Assembly (NCBI GenBank): GCA_903813345.2
Contig: CAIIXF020000011.1
Span: 34,878,166-34,940,165, forward strand
Length of the DNA: 62,000 bases
Direction: 5' to 3'
Origin: Owenia fusiformis
Lineage: Eukaryota > Annelida > Polychaeta > Sabellida > Oweniidae
The translations under genes and the position numbers were made by a program. Within the stretch, counting starts at the first letter, position 1. Every line of letters begins with the position of its first letter. Below the pieces are notes generated by a model that was not told the origin of the DNA, did no database searches, and saw nothing but the letters and a program-made list of their open reading frames with translations. This document shows, one piece after another, positions 1 to 13,068 of this stretch.

Positions 1-3000
1 TTCAGCTCATTTACAAAGTTTAATCACGTTGCCTATCAACATAAAACAGTACCTCATAACTTAGTCAACTCTCCCCATAATCTATCGACCTAATATTCCC
101 ACGTCTCTCGGATGATGTATTTTTCAATTTTGTTCCAAATCCCCCATGCGAATTTATGACCTAATTTATTTTGCAGCTCGTTTGGAAAAATCGAGATTAA
201 GCGTTCAAACAATAAGGTTTCGTTCTATTAATCAACTGTGTTATTTGGTTTAAGTTATAAGTCATGTTATTGCCCTAACAATTAATATCGGAATTACCGC
301 TTCTAAAAGACTAGAAATCAGTTGCTTAGAGATTCTAAATGACTGTTGTCAACCCTTTCCTGGTAGCATACAAGAGGTTGCACTTTGTCAATGAATAGTA
401 GACAAATATGCCACAGGTAAAAAATGAAAAGTAAATGCAAATATCTAGACAAGCTTCTAGCCTTAATTCTGAATTCTTAATTATCAAAACAGAATCCTAA
501 TTAAAATGTCAGTTTATGACTAGACAGTATCTTGGTAGAATGTATTGACGAATTATTGGGTGTTACATATTTGACCTACACTCCCCTTCATAAGTTTGGT
601 GTCCGGAGTTCCCCCTTTGGAACACTCGTCAAAACCTGTTTATAGTTGGCGTTTATGTCTTTTTCCAAACTATTGTAATTGAGAAACAGCACTGAGATTC
701 AAGCATTGACACGCATTGATATTAAATGGGTGTCATTGTTCGATTATATTTAGTGCTCGTGCAATTCGGAAACTACACTCATTCAGGTTAGTATTTTAAA
801 AAGGTTGTGAATTGAAGAAAACCGTTTTTTGTATGCCCCCACGTGTTTTTATTCAAATTTACAAATACAGAACAACCCCAATTTATCAAAAATGGATATC
901 ATCTTGCCTGTTTCAATCTCATAAATGTCATGAGTTCGATTATTGATATGGAATTAACACCTTTGTCTATTTTTTACCGTGTAAGTTAATAATAGTAACG
1001 CCTACTTCACACTTTAACGATTAAAGATACACTCTCGAAATGCAAAGAACTAAACTATCAATGAGTTTGTATATTTCTCCACTGAGCAAAATCTCTAGAA
1101 TTAATGACGTCACTTTGTTGGATTATACGAGCAGATAATTCACCAGGAGGGATTTGGTATGGGGAATATCACAAGGATGATATCAAGACTTTCCGAGGGA
1201 ACGCAGTGACTCTAAATCTGTTGAATGAGAGAACATAATGTTTGACTCAAAGCAAAATTAAAGTACATATTATATGCCCTTATTTATAAACCCCAAAAAT
1301 TGAAAAAATGTTTTTTTGAAAATATGAAAAATTTTCAAAAAATTATTTTTTTAATCTATCCAAGATGATATCCATATCACCCCTGATATCATCCCTCTAA
1401 TCCTGATATCATCACTGATATCATCCCTGTCCCAAATATTGGATTTATCACTTGCTTGTTCTGTTTACTTGTCAAAGCAAATCTGTGAGAAAAGAGTTTT
1501 TCACCCATTTTCATCCAAATTTCTGGTTTCTGCTGGCAATCATACGATTTTCCGGTTTGCAATGTAAAAAATCCTCCTTTAGCAAGACAAAGAAGGGATG
1601 TTTTTGAAAAAATAAGTATATTGAATGTAATAATATTCATTGTGCAACTTAAGTAACTTTAAGTGATGAAATATGTTAAAACTAAATACTATTATCCATT
1701 GCCCTCAAGGCGCCAGTGTTTGTTATCAGAGAATCATCTGATTTTTCGCGTGCTGAATTTAAGGCCTTCTAGACGTATTTCAGTGATAAGGACTTTTTTC
1801 ACAGAATACCTGCTTAACTTGAAGTTACCCTGAAAAATATGCCTAATGTGAAATCGTCATTTAAATGTCGTTACCAGTGTACCTTTGAGGTTCGAACAGC
1901 TGGTCATTTGGCCATTTCGCTGTTCGCATACATACCCATTCTGATGATCAGAGTCGCTAAAGTCAAGGGATGGTAGAGTCACTTTGGATTCCATAATGGT
2001 ACATGCCCATTTCAACCGTATCTAATTTTGTGTACTAATCGTAGACTTCGTCATCAGTCTGCACTCACAGAATATAATAGAACAATGCCTTGCTCTATTG
2101 GAATTCTGGCGTCCTTAATACACTTCCATACCAAATCGCATTTACAAGGGAAGAAGAAATTGCGTTGTGATGTGAATGTAAATGATTAGAATTAATGATT
2201 TGACCTAGCAGGATAATCCATCAAGTATTATCATTCTACTTTCCTGGACCAGAGGTCAAAGATTATCAAATCCTTGGCTATAATTATTCAAATGATATTG
2301 TTCATCATACTAATGGAATAATTTCCATCAATATTTTTCTTTATAGAGTGATTTATGATTTGTACATACTTTAATTACTACAAGGGAAATTTGGATCGGT
2401 AGCAATACTATTTCCCTCACACACTCAGTAATCTTCTTAGATATCACTATATCAGGAGATTACGATTACATTGCGTCATTATTATAAGGAACATTTACGA
2501 CGATAACGCTCAAAGCAATATAATGATATATTATGATTACCTGTATAAGTAGCATAATTGATGGCTTCATTTTTGTTTCATCTTTTTGTAAATAATCACA
2601 TAAAAACATTTTCACTTGAAATATTTGTATATCAACTTCAACTGTGGCAAGGCATTAATTTTACTCCTTTTTTGTTAGGTATAGATTGTAAGGTCAATTA
2701 ATAGATCATGTAGCTTGGAAGAATTCAAATATGTCATCGAATGGAAGAAAATGTTGGTCTTTAAGGGTTAAAAATGCATATCTCCTAAAATCTCTTAAGA
2801 ACGAGACTTCACCGAGATTTCAAAGCTATTTAGAAAAGCCTCAGTTTAGTCATCCTCATATCTCAGATTCTCTCTTTAAATATCGTTGTAACTTTATTCG
2901 AGTATACTCCTTATTAACTACACCTACACAGGAATGTTTCACCTTGTTCTAGGGTACTTGGAAATGATTTGAAACAGAAGCCTTTTACATATTACCCTTG

Positions 3001-4567
3001 CTCTGTCATATCGATCTAGTGTTGTCAATGCATCACACGATGGAGTCCCCCTGGACATGTTGATAGCCCGAACAGGTACTAAGTGATTTATTATGTTTAC
3101 CGCTAGCCTTTTGTCACACTTTCCCCTTCCAAAATGGTTTATCACCGAACATTGCTGTTAGCTAAAACAACAATGTTCAAAGCTTTGAAATACAACAAGT
3201 GAAATATATCTATTAACGTTATTTATAATACACTGGGGTTTGTGTAAAAATATGTTTACTTTTCATTTAGAATGCTGTTAAGTGTCACTAAATAGGACAA
3301 CGGTATGCTGTATTCGTAACGTATTGTCCATGATTTCCCAAGAAATAATAGCAGTAACAGAACACGTTACTAGTCTCATGTTATTTACTTTCTAACATGT
3401 TTAGTTGTATGAATGTGTTGGAAGACGTTTATTTCGACATACAAGTTTGGAAGAGTAGTTAAATCAAACAATTTGTTGCATACGTCATTTTTGATCCAAA
3501 TTCACATAACCTAAGATTATGAAGATACACAGATGTCATAGATCTTTTGTCGTAGTACTCCATTACAAGTCTATTTACTGTAGTACTTTATGATAAATTC
3601 ATTAGGCTATTATTCAAGGTATAAACACCTCTTATAGGAGTAATGATGCCCGTTCTGCCTTAATGATCCAATGTGTACCGTGAGATAAACATAAAAAAAT
3701 CCCATAACATTTATTATTGATTTAGCTGTAATTGGGAAATATTGTTTTTCTAAATTGTGTTTGTATCTCAGGTTAATCAAGTATTAATCAAAGTCAAAGA
3801 AAGACAGGAGATGGTAGGTAATATTCGATTTAATATATAATCAGTTTCTTAATATTGCGCAAATCTAGCATTGACGTGAGCACAATGGAGTTGAACGCGC
3901 CACGGGGCACATGCCAGTATTTTATTATTGCCCAAGGTCGGTAAATGTGATTGCAGAGCAATGATAATTGCGTGTAAAATAATACATTATGACATAAAGG
4001 TCAGTTATGAAACACTTGCCTCAATAATATCTCATGCAACAATTGGTATATAATCTTATAAAAACACTTCATCTGGTAAGATTATATAGACAAGGAAAGT
4101 TTATTTCTAACCATTCTGGGATTTGGTTATTGGATTACCAAATGAAATTGTTTACCCTACGATCACATGACTCATAGATCTAGAATTAGATGAAAAACGT
4201 ATTTTCGCCACCATGATCCAGCAAGACTTTTCCTATGGAACTTGTAAGGTTAATCTAAAAATCCACAGACTAAAACTTGGCACGTGCCTCGTTTTTAATC
4301 TGCATAAAACATCTTATGTATAAGTCGATTACAACTGAGACTCGTGCTTCAAATCCACTGTCGATAGAACAATTCACATTTGGTTAAAGTACACGTAATT
4401 TTGTGTGTCGACCTTTAATCAGAAAATTCTCATATCTCGAGAAATTGAATCATCTTTAAAAATAAAAAGTATATGAATGGGTTCTTGAACCCGAACTTCA
4501 GAGCAGGGAATTAATTCTTTGGTGGCTATAGCATTTTGATGTATATTATCTAATTTGTGTGTTTCAG
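1..4567. other. No recognisable gene; AT-rich non-coding DNA
   Basis: I see no exon, RNA gene or clear transposon here. The only local structure is a cluster of three TGATATCATC motifs at about 1384-1425, with an inverted partner at about 1168. If the peptide gene at 4568-5242 has its signal-peptide exon in this window it should lie here and end in phase 1. I checked the obvious GTAAG-type donors and found no ATG plus hydrophobic stretch in front of one, so the 5' exons are probably off the left edge or too small for me to see. Confidence 0.5.
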
Positions 4568-4631
4568 ATGATGATGATATGTACAGTGACGACAGATCAG
4601 CACTTGAGGATCTATTCATGAACCGTGATAG
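4568..4631 (+). CDS. Agatoxin-like peptide precursor, acidic propeptide exon
   Basis: This is a 64-nt internal exon between a TTTGTGTGTTTCAG acceptor and a GTACTG donor. Entering in phase 1 it reads DDDMYSDDRSALEDLFMNRD and leaves in phase 2, which joins the exon at 5098 in frame. The acidic stretch with an L-x-x-L-F patch followed by Arg is typical of the spacer between signal peptide and mature peptide in neuropeptide precursors. Across the splice the residues Arg-Asp-Arg-Arg form a dibasic (furin/PC2-like) cleavage site just before the first Cys-containing segment. The upstream exon with the signal peptide is not found. The splice-phase fit and the acidic composition are seen; the propeptide role is inferred. 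Confidence 0.65.
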
Positions 4632-5097
4632 GTACTGTATGATTTCTTATAATTTCCATAAAGGACTATATTCCTATAATTAAGTTTTTAAAGGGTTAAT
4701 TAAGTCAACCGTTATCTCATGATAAAGCATGATGTTTTAATGTTTTGATGTTGAGTGCATACATCAATGCCAATTGTACTTTGTTATACAAGAGCTAGCA
4801 CTACTCAGCAATTAAGCAAATATCAACTTTGGCAATGTCTGCTGTAGCTGCGATAAATAACAATGACCGAGAGCGTACGTTCTGCATGATACCAAATTCA
4901 TTTTTAATATGACGGCGTCACCAATACCTTTATTACAGTTTGTAATAATGTTGTGAGTCACATCCTATAATGTCTTTATCATCGGTTCATGACACTTTTC
5001 TGAACCAGTAAACAAGTAGACATCAAACGCCGCTTATATATCTGAATGTGTTTTCGTTACCAGTTTCAAGTATAAATGTATACATTTTTTGTTTCAG

Positions 5098-5242
5098 GCG
5101 ATCATTCTGCCAGTCATTTGGAAAACGATGCAACCAAAAAACGAAAGGATATTTTGGAAAATGCTGTGCGGGACTTCAGTGCAAATGTAATTTCATTTTC
5201 CGATCAAAATGCAGTTGCTCTTCCCCGGGGTTTGGTAAATGA
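5098..5242 (+). CDS. Agatoxin-like (ALP) cysteine-knot peptide, terminal exon
   Basis: Terminal coding exon after a TTTTTTGTTTCAG acceptor, ending in TGA at 5240-5242. In the frame set by the 4568-4631 exon it gives an Arg-Arg cleavage site and then a peptide of about 45 residues with eight cysteines spaced C-x6-C-x10-CC-x4-C-x-C-x7-C-x-C, ending Gly-Phe-Gly-Lys. The CC followed by C-x-C and C-x-C is the framework of the agatoxin-like peptides, an inhibitor-knot fold found as endogenous neuropeptides in arthropods and annotated in other invertebrates as U8-agatoxin-like. The final Gly-Lys suggests removal of the Lys and C-terminal amidation. Expected site: secretory granules of neurons or gland cells. 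A second reading frame is open through the same exon (5076-5264), but it lacks the Cys pattern and has no upstream partner. Venom use cannot be judged from sequence; a neuropeptide role is the default. Confidence 0.7.
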
Positions 5243-5348
5243 GGAGCCTTCTGCGCATGCGTAAATGGCCTCGTTTTAGAGCTGCCCAGCTTTTCTAAAG
5301 GTGTTCGTCGTGTAGTTCTGTGAATAGTGTGAGTCTCGTGGAAGCGAC

Positions 5349-5354
5349 AATAAA
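5349..5354 (+). terminator. Poly(A) signal of the agatoxin-like peptide gene
   Basis: AATAAA lies 107 nt after the stop codon of the Cys-rich peptide exon, on the same strand. It is the first canonical signal downstream. Confidence 0.5.
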
Positions 5355-6907
5355 CATTAATTTGAAGAAGTTATTGGAAATGGACAGGGAAACTTTTAGA
5401 ATTTTTATTTGATAGTACTTTTATTTGATAATCAAATACAAAAGTCAAGCATACTTAAGTATACTTTTAGTGATCTTTAGAAAGACCATCTATGGTTAAT
5501 TATTTAAAAACATACTTTTATTCCAAAACCATGATTTAACACTAGTATGTTCGTGATTGCGCCATGCCTCATCCAAAAGCAATGTCGGTAAAGATAATGT
5601 GTCATCTAGTGATTTTTACAAAGTTTGGTGAACAATTGCGTTCCTTTAGTGTGCGTTTTGTTATAAGAGAAATAAAGATTTACGAGAAAAATAATTCGTT
5701 TGTAGTTGTTATGTCAATTAACATTTGTCAGAAACCTTTGATTGCCATCTAATTGTACAAATGCATAATTTATTCAACGTTATCCCGACTCCGCGATCAG
5801 AAGATGGCAGATGCATAGGGACACAGATCCGGAGCCAGATCCGCTTCTATTGGTAGTAGGCTCAAATATATATTTATTGAGCCTTGACACAGAGGAGGTA
5901 ATCTGGCAGAGGTCCGTGCATATGGATACAATTAGATCCATGATGTTAGGCTGGGGGTACCACATTTAGTAATTAACAAATAACACACATGACAGATTAC
6001 ATTGTACATGTCTGTCCTCATGTTTTACAATAAAACCCAGACCGGCATTGAGGCAAAGTGTTGTTCAACATACATGTATGTTCATGTATAGATCTATATA
6101 CTTTTGACGACGATTTATTATTGCTTCAAGCTTAGAGGAACTCCAGAGTAGTGTTTTACGATATTTAGACTCAAAATAATTTCCATAAAACAATACTTAT
6201 AAAGACCATCATCAGTTAACGCCAACGCATCGCGAGATGACGTGATTAAAATCAACCAATAACAAGAGACATATTTGTACCCACATATGGAATATTAGGA
6301 TCATTTGCAAAAAGATACGATTCATACGCCAAGGCTTATCAAATAAATGTCTTTGTGTATTCGTATTGGAGTTGAAGCCCTTTCAATTCATGAATTGCGT
6401 CCAATGACAAAATACGGATTTGATGTATTATTCCGTTTGAACAAGAGTCTGATAATGAGATCAAACGGCGATGCCTGATGGTGGAACTCTGGAACTAGTT
6501 ATGTTAAAAGCACTGATAAACTCCTTTAAATAGCTTAATCTCCCTTTAATATAGCGCCGAAAGGAAATGAAAAAATGTTTTTTTTGTTCTCTGCGTTATT
6601 TTATCTCATTGTGGTGCCATTAAATGAGAGTTCGTCGTATATTGAAGATAATGTTACTAATTCTGAGGATAACTTTGACAAAACTGATATCGGAATGATG
6701 GCATTTTCTTGTCGATGCTTTTTAGTCATCTTGTTTTGTAAAATACAATTGGATATGAATGAATATTTCACTCTGAATAATGATACTCAAACCCTGCGTT
6801 TAAAACGTGAGGATTCAATGAATCTTGAACGTTCCTTATTCTGTAAGGTGAAGTACAAGACTATTTCACATCCTTTTCATAGAAATCGTCGACACATATG
6901 TGAATGT
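5355..6907. other. No supported gene
   Basis: Non-coding DNA as far as I can tell. A 128-codon open frame at 6575-6961 begins with a hydrophobic, signal-peptide-like stretch, but its 3' part runs into the arm of the inverted repeat at 6908-6974 and I see no homology, so I do not call it. Confidence 0.4.
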
Positions 6908-7282
6908 GAATTTTCCTGTTTTTTTAGAAATGCATCCACGTGTATATTCTCGAATCTTTGATTATTAACAGGCATGAGTACCCCCTTCTCTTGTTTAAAT
7001 CATCAAGCAGATCGTGTTTGTGACCATCCATTTTTGTCGCCATTGCTCCATCCTATGTAGACAGTGCTATACAAAAAATGGTGTTGAATATACAAGCTCA
7101 ATATGGATTTAACGGCAATTTTGAATTTGAATTCGTGATCTTGGAAATCGTGATTGGTATTCAATTATTGGTATTCCAAGATCACGAATTCAAATTCAAA
7201 TTTGCCGTTAAATCCATGCTTGTTAATAGTCAAAGATTCGAGAATGTACACGTGGATTCATTCTAAAAGAACAGGAAAATTC
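6908..7282. repeat. Long inverted repeat with an interrupted left arm
   Basis: Inner arms 7105-7146 and 7174-7215 are 42 nt each with one mismatch around a 27-nt spacer. The right arm then continues to 7282, and that outer part is the reverse complement of 6908-6974 with a few mismatches (shared landmarks: CCACGTGTA, TTCTCGAATCTTTGA, GAATTTTCCTGTT). So one arm is contiguous, while the other is split after CATG by about 130 bp (6975-7104). The simplest reading is a palindromic MITE or foldback element with an insertion in its left arm, or a deletion of the matching piece from the right arm. Confidence 0.75.
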
Positions 7283-8440
7283 GGTGACGGCCAAAAAACA
7301 AACTAGTGGAATTTTTACGGGTCTTTGAAACTCCGAGTTTATTTTGGCGTTACCAGGGATGAGGATATAAAATGGAGTTTGTGATAGCATCCCCTTTAAC
7401 TAAATTTTGCTCCGACGAAATGAATAACCTCACTTATATTTAGCTCCATCATACGGTCTACGATATATGTACGCCTTTTTACTTGTTAGAGTCATGTATT
7501 ATTCATACTTTCAGTCTGTAATTTGGTTTGGATTAACATATCTTGATAGAATCATCATTCATAATATTTCATAGAGTAAATCAAACACACATTAACAATG
7601 TCAGATGTTATACGACCAAATATTAGACACATCGGATTTCCAGTATATTAGTATCCATTATTGGTATTAGAAAACGACACTTTCTGTCACAATCGGCAAC
7701 ATTTTCTATACTCAAGTGTATAATCATGATTTTGCATAGTGCTCTAGGAGCCATTGGGAGTGAGATAAGGTACACTAGAAGTGTAATGTTACGGCTTTAA
7801 TATAATAATCAATCATACACGAGCAGCTCAGACGTACGTTTGAGATGCCAAAAGGTGAAATTACATCTGCCAAATAAATTGCAAATGCGTAGGTAGCTTT
7901 TGCACATGTCTCTAAAAATACAGTGTTGATTTTATTAGCTTTATTAGCTTTTAATTCAAAAAGCTAAATATTTATAAGCATATATCAACAAATTATAGTA
8001 ACATAGTTTGTATACAATTAAGTGGATCAATTGTTAAAATAGTAAACGACGAACTAGCCAATCAAATAGGTATGACCTGATCGAAAGACCGGGTGTTGTG
8101 CACAACGCCCTTACGTTTGTTTTATGTTTAATTCATAAAAATCCAATCAAACTATCTATAAACAGAGTTGCAAAAACAAACGCCGAATGACGTTCAAAAA
8201 TTAACTATATATGATTCATGTTACATGTTTGATGCGATAAATATGGATAGACTGTCCATATAATAAAATGACGCACTTTAACGATGTGCTAAACTTTCGA
8301 ACGTAACTAAAAACATGCGCGGACGTCAATTATTGGCAACGTATTTGTCATATTTAGTGACACGATCTGAAGTACGTCATTAAAACATTGTTTACATCTT
8401 CTTCATCCTCCACAATTTCTGAAATAGAATACGCCTTCTT
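7283..8440. other. No recognisable feature
   Basis: AT-rich sequence without a convincing exon, RNA gene or terminal repeat pair. Confidence 0.45.
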
Positions 8441-8446
8441 GTCCCC

Positions 8447-8506
8447 TTCATGCCACATGCCCTTCATTCATGCCACATGCCCTTCATTCATGCCACATGC
8501 CCTTCA
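8447..8506. repeat. 20-bp tandem repeat, three copies
   Basis: The unit ATGCCACATGCCCTTCATTC occurs about three times in a row, nearly identical. No coding frame is supported around it. Confidence 0.85.
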
Positions 8507-8779
8507 ATGACGCTGAAATGCAATGGCCAGGGTGGATTGGAAGACGTATTTAGACTCGGTGGAGAATTGTAAAGAAATATTTTTACTAAATTGTTCCACG
8601 TCGGGCAACGGCGTATTGAGTTTGAATAATGGCTGCCAATCCTCCTTTTTTGCGCTGTGTGATAAATCCAGCAATTTGATGAGTTCAAACTTCGTATTTC
8701 ACAGCAGTCCCTACCCATAATGCACCATAAATTGCAATATTTTCGTTTAGTGTAAAAACACATTACAACAGTTCAAAGA

Positions 8780-9320
8780 GAATCACCAACGAGGTTGCTG
8801 CTCCCCACCAGAACCCACAGATGATTCAAAGAGGTATCCGTCACATGGAGACAGAAGAGACGAGCCAATTAATCTCTCTGTGTAGAGAAATGGTGGCAGT
8901 ATGAAGGGGCGTGGATTGTACTCGTTCATGAGTAATCTCTCATGAGATGACGGACACTGGCAATGATTGTGACTTTACTGACTTTAATTGTTTATGCCAC
9001 TTCTTCTTTTTCCATAATATGTTTGTATCGTTAACAGAACCATCAAGGATAGTGATGAACACTTTTTTCTTAGTTAGTGAATGTAAATCTGAAACTTGTG
9101 TTATGTAACTCTTGTGACCAGAATCTAATCTCCAGTCTCAATTACATGATTTATCCGATTGCACAATGGGATTAGTTGACTGAGGATATTTCAAAACTGC
9201 ACAAATGCCTTTTCACCATGCGAAAAAAACAATAATCATTTAGTAGTCCATAGTCAGATATGAACAAATGACATACCATTGGAAAGGGGAGACACATGGC
9301 TTCGGAAATCCCCACAACAG
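8780..9320. mobile_element. Possible diverged relative of the mariner-type element at 42537-43520
   Basis: Two stretches resemble the element at 42.5-43.5 kb. About 9230-9302 matches its right sub-terminal region, including GGAGACACATGGCT and the preceding AATGATT / CCATTG pattern. About 8885-8975 resembles 42985-43040 (GGTGGCA, ATGAGTA, GACTTTACTG). I cannot define terminal repeats or a target duplication here, so this is probably an old relic. Confidence 0.3.
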
Positions 9321-12300
9321 GTTTAGTTGATGGCATGGCGAGGGATGGGCTCCAGGCTTATAACTCGATATCTGTTCTTTACCATGAAGAGTGGTACTAG
9401 TTATCCGTTACCATAATCGCCACTTCAAACTTCCTATCATACTTTTAACTTTACCAATTACATGTAGTAGTATATTATATAGCTATAGCGCTAATGACGT
9501 GAACGAAATGCAGTTATACAGAGCAAAATAACCGCAAAACGGCGAAGAAATTTTTAAAATGCGGCAAAGGTTTGAGAAAGCTCGCTCCCTACATCCACAA
9601 GTGTATCAAGGGCCATACTAAGCCTCTGATGTCGTTCCGTTTGGTTCTTAACACATATTTAGCCCCGGCTATTAAGTCAAATCTTTAATCAATGTCGGAA
9701 TGAATGTTTCCAAACTTTAGGATGTACTAGTGAACTGTCGAAACGATGACACGTTTGTTCATATATACTTCACTTTGTATATATATATAAGTATATTCAC
9801 TTTGCATTGATAGATGTCGCGACGTCCCGGCTAGATATGCCATGATACCATAATAATACATTCACTGTAAGACAAAATTAATTTGAATCTAAAATTGGTG
9901 TGATATGGTTGAATGAAACAACTTTTGTCAGTGCAATCACTTGTGAAAATATACAGAATTTTCATTTCATTTTGTTTGTCCTACAATACGTTCTTAAAAA
10001 CGTACGAAGACGAAATAATTTGGTTTACTACTAAAAAAGTTGACGTTTGTTGTGGTGGTCTTTCGTTGAAATCCGTTGAAAATTCAAATAGATGATGCAA
10101 AAGAGGTCAAATCTTTTGATTTTGGCGGCTCTTTAATTTTTATGGAGACATATGTCGATTGTTGACCTCTCAAGTGAACATATTGAGCTTTCCCGAGGAA
10201 TATATAATTTCTTCATACCAAAGTAACAAGTTTTGTAATAATGTAAAAGATGGCAAGCAATACTTCTTCTAAAATGAGGATTGTGCATCATCGTATAATG
10301 TGGCCCAAATTGCTTGAAATATGATACAAATCACCATACAAATTTTAATGGTTTGTTCCAATAACAATTGTTCTGTTATCAAAAAACGAAAAATATATTT
10401 TCCGTACACTACGTTGCAATGATCGAATACATATAAAACGATACTGTTTCTGTTCTAGACTAGAAAATCATCTATAGTTAAATATTGAAAGCATATTTAA
10501 AGGGGCAATAAGGCTTGTAGAGAGAAAATAGGAAAATTTTAACTTTTTCTGAGCTATCAAGGCAACAGTTGGCTTAACATCTTCTTTGACATACCTATTT
10601 TCTTAAAATGTATGGATAAACTATCAATTTCGGCATTAAAGAGTGTAAATTCAGTTCAAAGCTTGAAAAAGTGGACGTCCACTTTTATATTTTTAAGATC
10701 CACCATGTTTCAAGAGGAATATAAGCTGAAATAATGATTATCTAGGGGGTTTCTTTGTAGAAAATAAAAATAGATGTTAGTCTTGATGAAATATCCAAAC
10801 TTAAATATATTTTGACACTGGTCCATGATCGTTGAATGGCCCCTCTGCACTACTTGTTGCACCTTTAAGAGAAGAGTTCCACATCTACAAATGAAACTAA
10901 ATGTATGTAAATAGCGACCTCTTTTAGACATTAAAAACATTTGTATCACATGAGCAAAAACGATAACATTAAAAAGATTTATTTTTCATATGCGCGATCA
11001 TCATTTTGTTTTTGTAAATGTATGCTGCGTTTTATATATTTCTAATTGCGCGAAGTGTCATGACAGACACATACAAAGTGAAGCATATCTTAAACACATA
11101 TATCACAAAGCCAAGGCGCTTCAGGTAACGCTTCAGAAATACGCTATTGATAAAAACCCACGATTAAAAAAGATGAGATGATTTTAAGAGTGGTTCGTTT
11201 ATAGAGGGTCGCGAACATCAGCGGTCGGAATTGTTGAATGAACATGTGAGAGCTCCCCAACAAGTAAAGAAACAATTGGCGAAAGGAATTAAATCTGGTA
11301 GGTTTATTTTAGCTTCTATAATGTGTTGTTTTGTGTACAAACAAATACTCTCTTCAATGTTTTGCACTTGTGAATGAACATGTTGACAAAAGAAGTTGAT
11401 CCATGCTAACCTTAACTTTTATGAAAGAAATGTTTTTGAATACAAAAAATGCGGTTATCGATTCACACGTATGTTATTCATATGGGGTGCGGCTTTTAAC
11501 GAGTGGGAGAATCTCGTTGACCAAATTTACTATAATGATACATCTTCACAATTTTGGTGAGTAGAACATTTTTTTAATTTGCAGGAAGATTGTATCAGAT
11601 CGTAAAGTGATTTTAGATTAAGATGTCACATTTAAGTATTTGAAGAATAATGCAATCCTCGGCTGTTTCTGGTTTTTACACGTGTTACTTAATGTGTACA
11701 TTCCCTAAGAAGAATCTGCAAGGCTTCTTAGTTTTAGTGTCAAATGGTTAGAAGCTTTAATGTAAATATATCATGAGACAGCCAGGCTGCTGTATTTTAA
11801 ACTTGTCATTTTATCAAAACTATCTGCGAAAAATATGACATTTAACTTCCGTTTTGAACATAAGCCAAACTATTAAACAGAGAGTATTATTCAAATGCTA
11901 TTTCAAATTTGAAAGGGCGTGTTATCTATGTAAAATCTAATTAAGATGCTCTAAAATGATCAAACGAGACTGTGTGTTTTGTATGTACTATTTAATAACT
12001 ACTTACAACTTACTACTTCAACATATGTACTACCAGGACCTGAATGAATAGTAATCAATATGTTTCGATTTTTGGATGTATTTTGAATGTATCTGTTGCC
12101 ACTGTTAAAGCAAAAGACATAGCCTCATTCATTGAATTTTTCACCTGAAGTCCTTTAAAAAAACATAATGGGAATATAATTGCTAATTAGAAACCTTAAC
12201 ATTCTTTTTGCCATATCAGATAAACCCATGACTTGTAAAATGATGTGGTAATTTTCCTATTGAAATGCATAACTTTTGACTTAATTTGCAACCTACGCCT

Positions 12301-12886
12301 TTGGCAAGTCTACCAACGAACGCGATACTAGTTAACATAACTAAAAAGAAAGTACAATTCATGGTGTGAAATATGGAATTTTCGTTCCAGTCTCGGGCGT
12401 GTTAAGTTTAGAAAAATTGTTAAATGAAAATTTATAACCCGGCGAATCATAAAGGATTTAAAAGCCATCTAAATATACATAGGGGAGAACTGACCTGGAA
12501 CTATAGGGACGATACCGCATACCATTCATTGATTCACCTTTTTAAGGGTTTTAAGTAAAAGATGCATGATCCAAATCTTTTTTAATATTTGATTTTGTTC
12601 TTATAGTCATTCACAGTGTACGTTTAGTCGATAAGATATGTATACCCGATTTTTATAATCCGTAAACTAGGAGAAGCCAACATTGGCACGAGTGTCTGAA
12701 AGTTTTTTTGCCAAAGGTAAAACCACGTTCTTTGATTTGAACAAGAAGTAATAAGACTCCTCGTTTGATGTTGCTGGCTTAATCGAATAATCATAATGTT
12801 AGGGATTTTACTATTAACTGTACAACTGTTAAATGATCGTTTTACCGGTCTTGTCTCTTTTTCTCCGCTTGGGAAGATAACATGTA
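9321..12886. other. No recognisable gene
   Basis: I found no exon with paired splice sites and homology, no RNA gene and no clear transposon ends. Short AT microsatellite runs occur at about 9778-9800. Confidence 0.45.
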
Positions 12887-13068
12887 CAGTAAAACCTGTG
12901 TATATTGAACTTTTTTCGCTGAGAAAAAATGTTCAGTGTTGGCAGGTGTTCATTACAGAGGGTAATTTATACAGAAGTCAGTAGAGTATGCCCGGAGGAA
13001 GGATTTCCACTAGAGACATGTGTTCACTGTTCACTAAAGGGAGGTGTTCACTAAGAATGGTTTTACTG
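12887..13068. mobile_element. TA-flanked MITE with CAGTAAAACC ends
   Basis: The element starts TA-CAGTAAAACC and ends GGTTTTACTG-TA, giving about 10-bp perfect terminal inverted repeats and a TA on each side. Inside, GGTGTTCA recurs near the right end and TTCAGTG near the left. At 182 bp it has no coding capacity. Similar 'acagtaaaacc...' repeats are common in invertebrate genomes (general knowledge); TA duplication fits the Tc1/mariner group. Confidence 0.65.

Noticed and set aside
5076-5264. Second open frame through the agatoxin-like exon
   Set aside because: It shares the exon but has no Cys framework, and the phase of the upstream acidic exon selects the other frame.
6575-6961. 128-codon frame with a hydrophobic, signal-like start
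   Set aside because: Its end lies in the arm of the inverted repeat at 6908-6974 and I see no homology or paired splice sites; it could still be a small secreted protein, but I cannot support it.
8488-8763. Overlapping open frames on both strands
   Set aside because: No homology, no splice context, and they overlap each other; probably chance.
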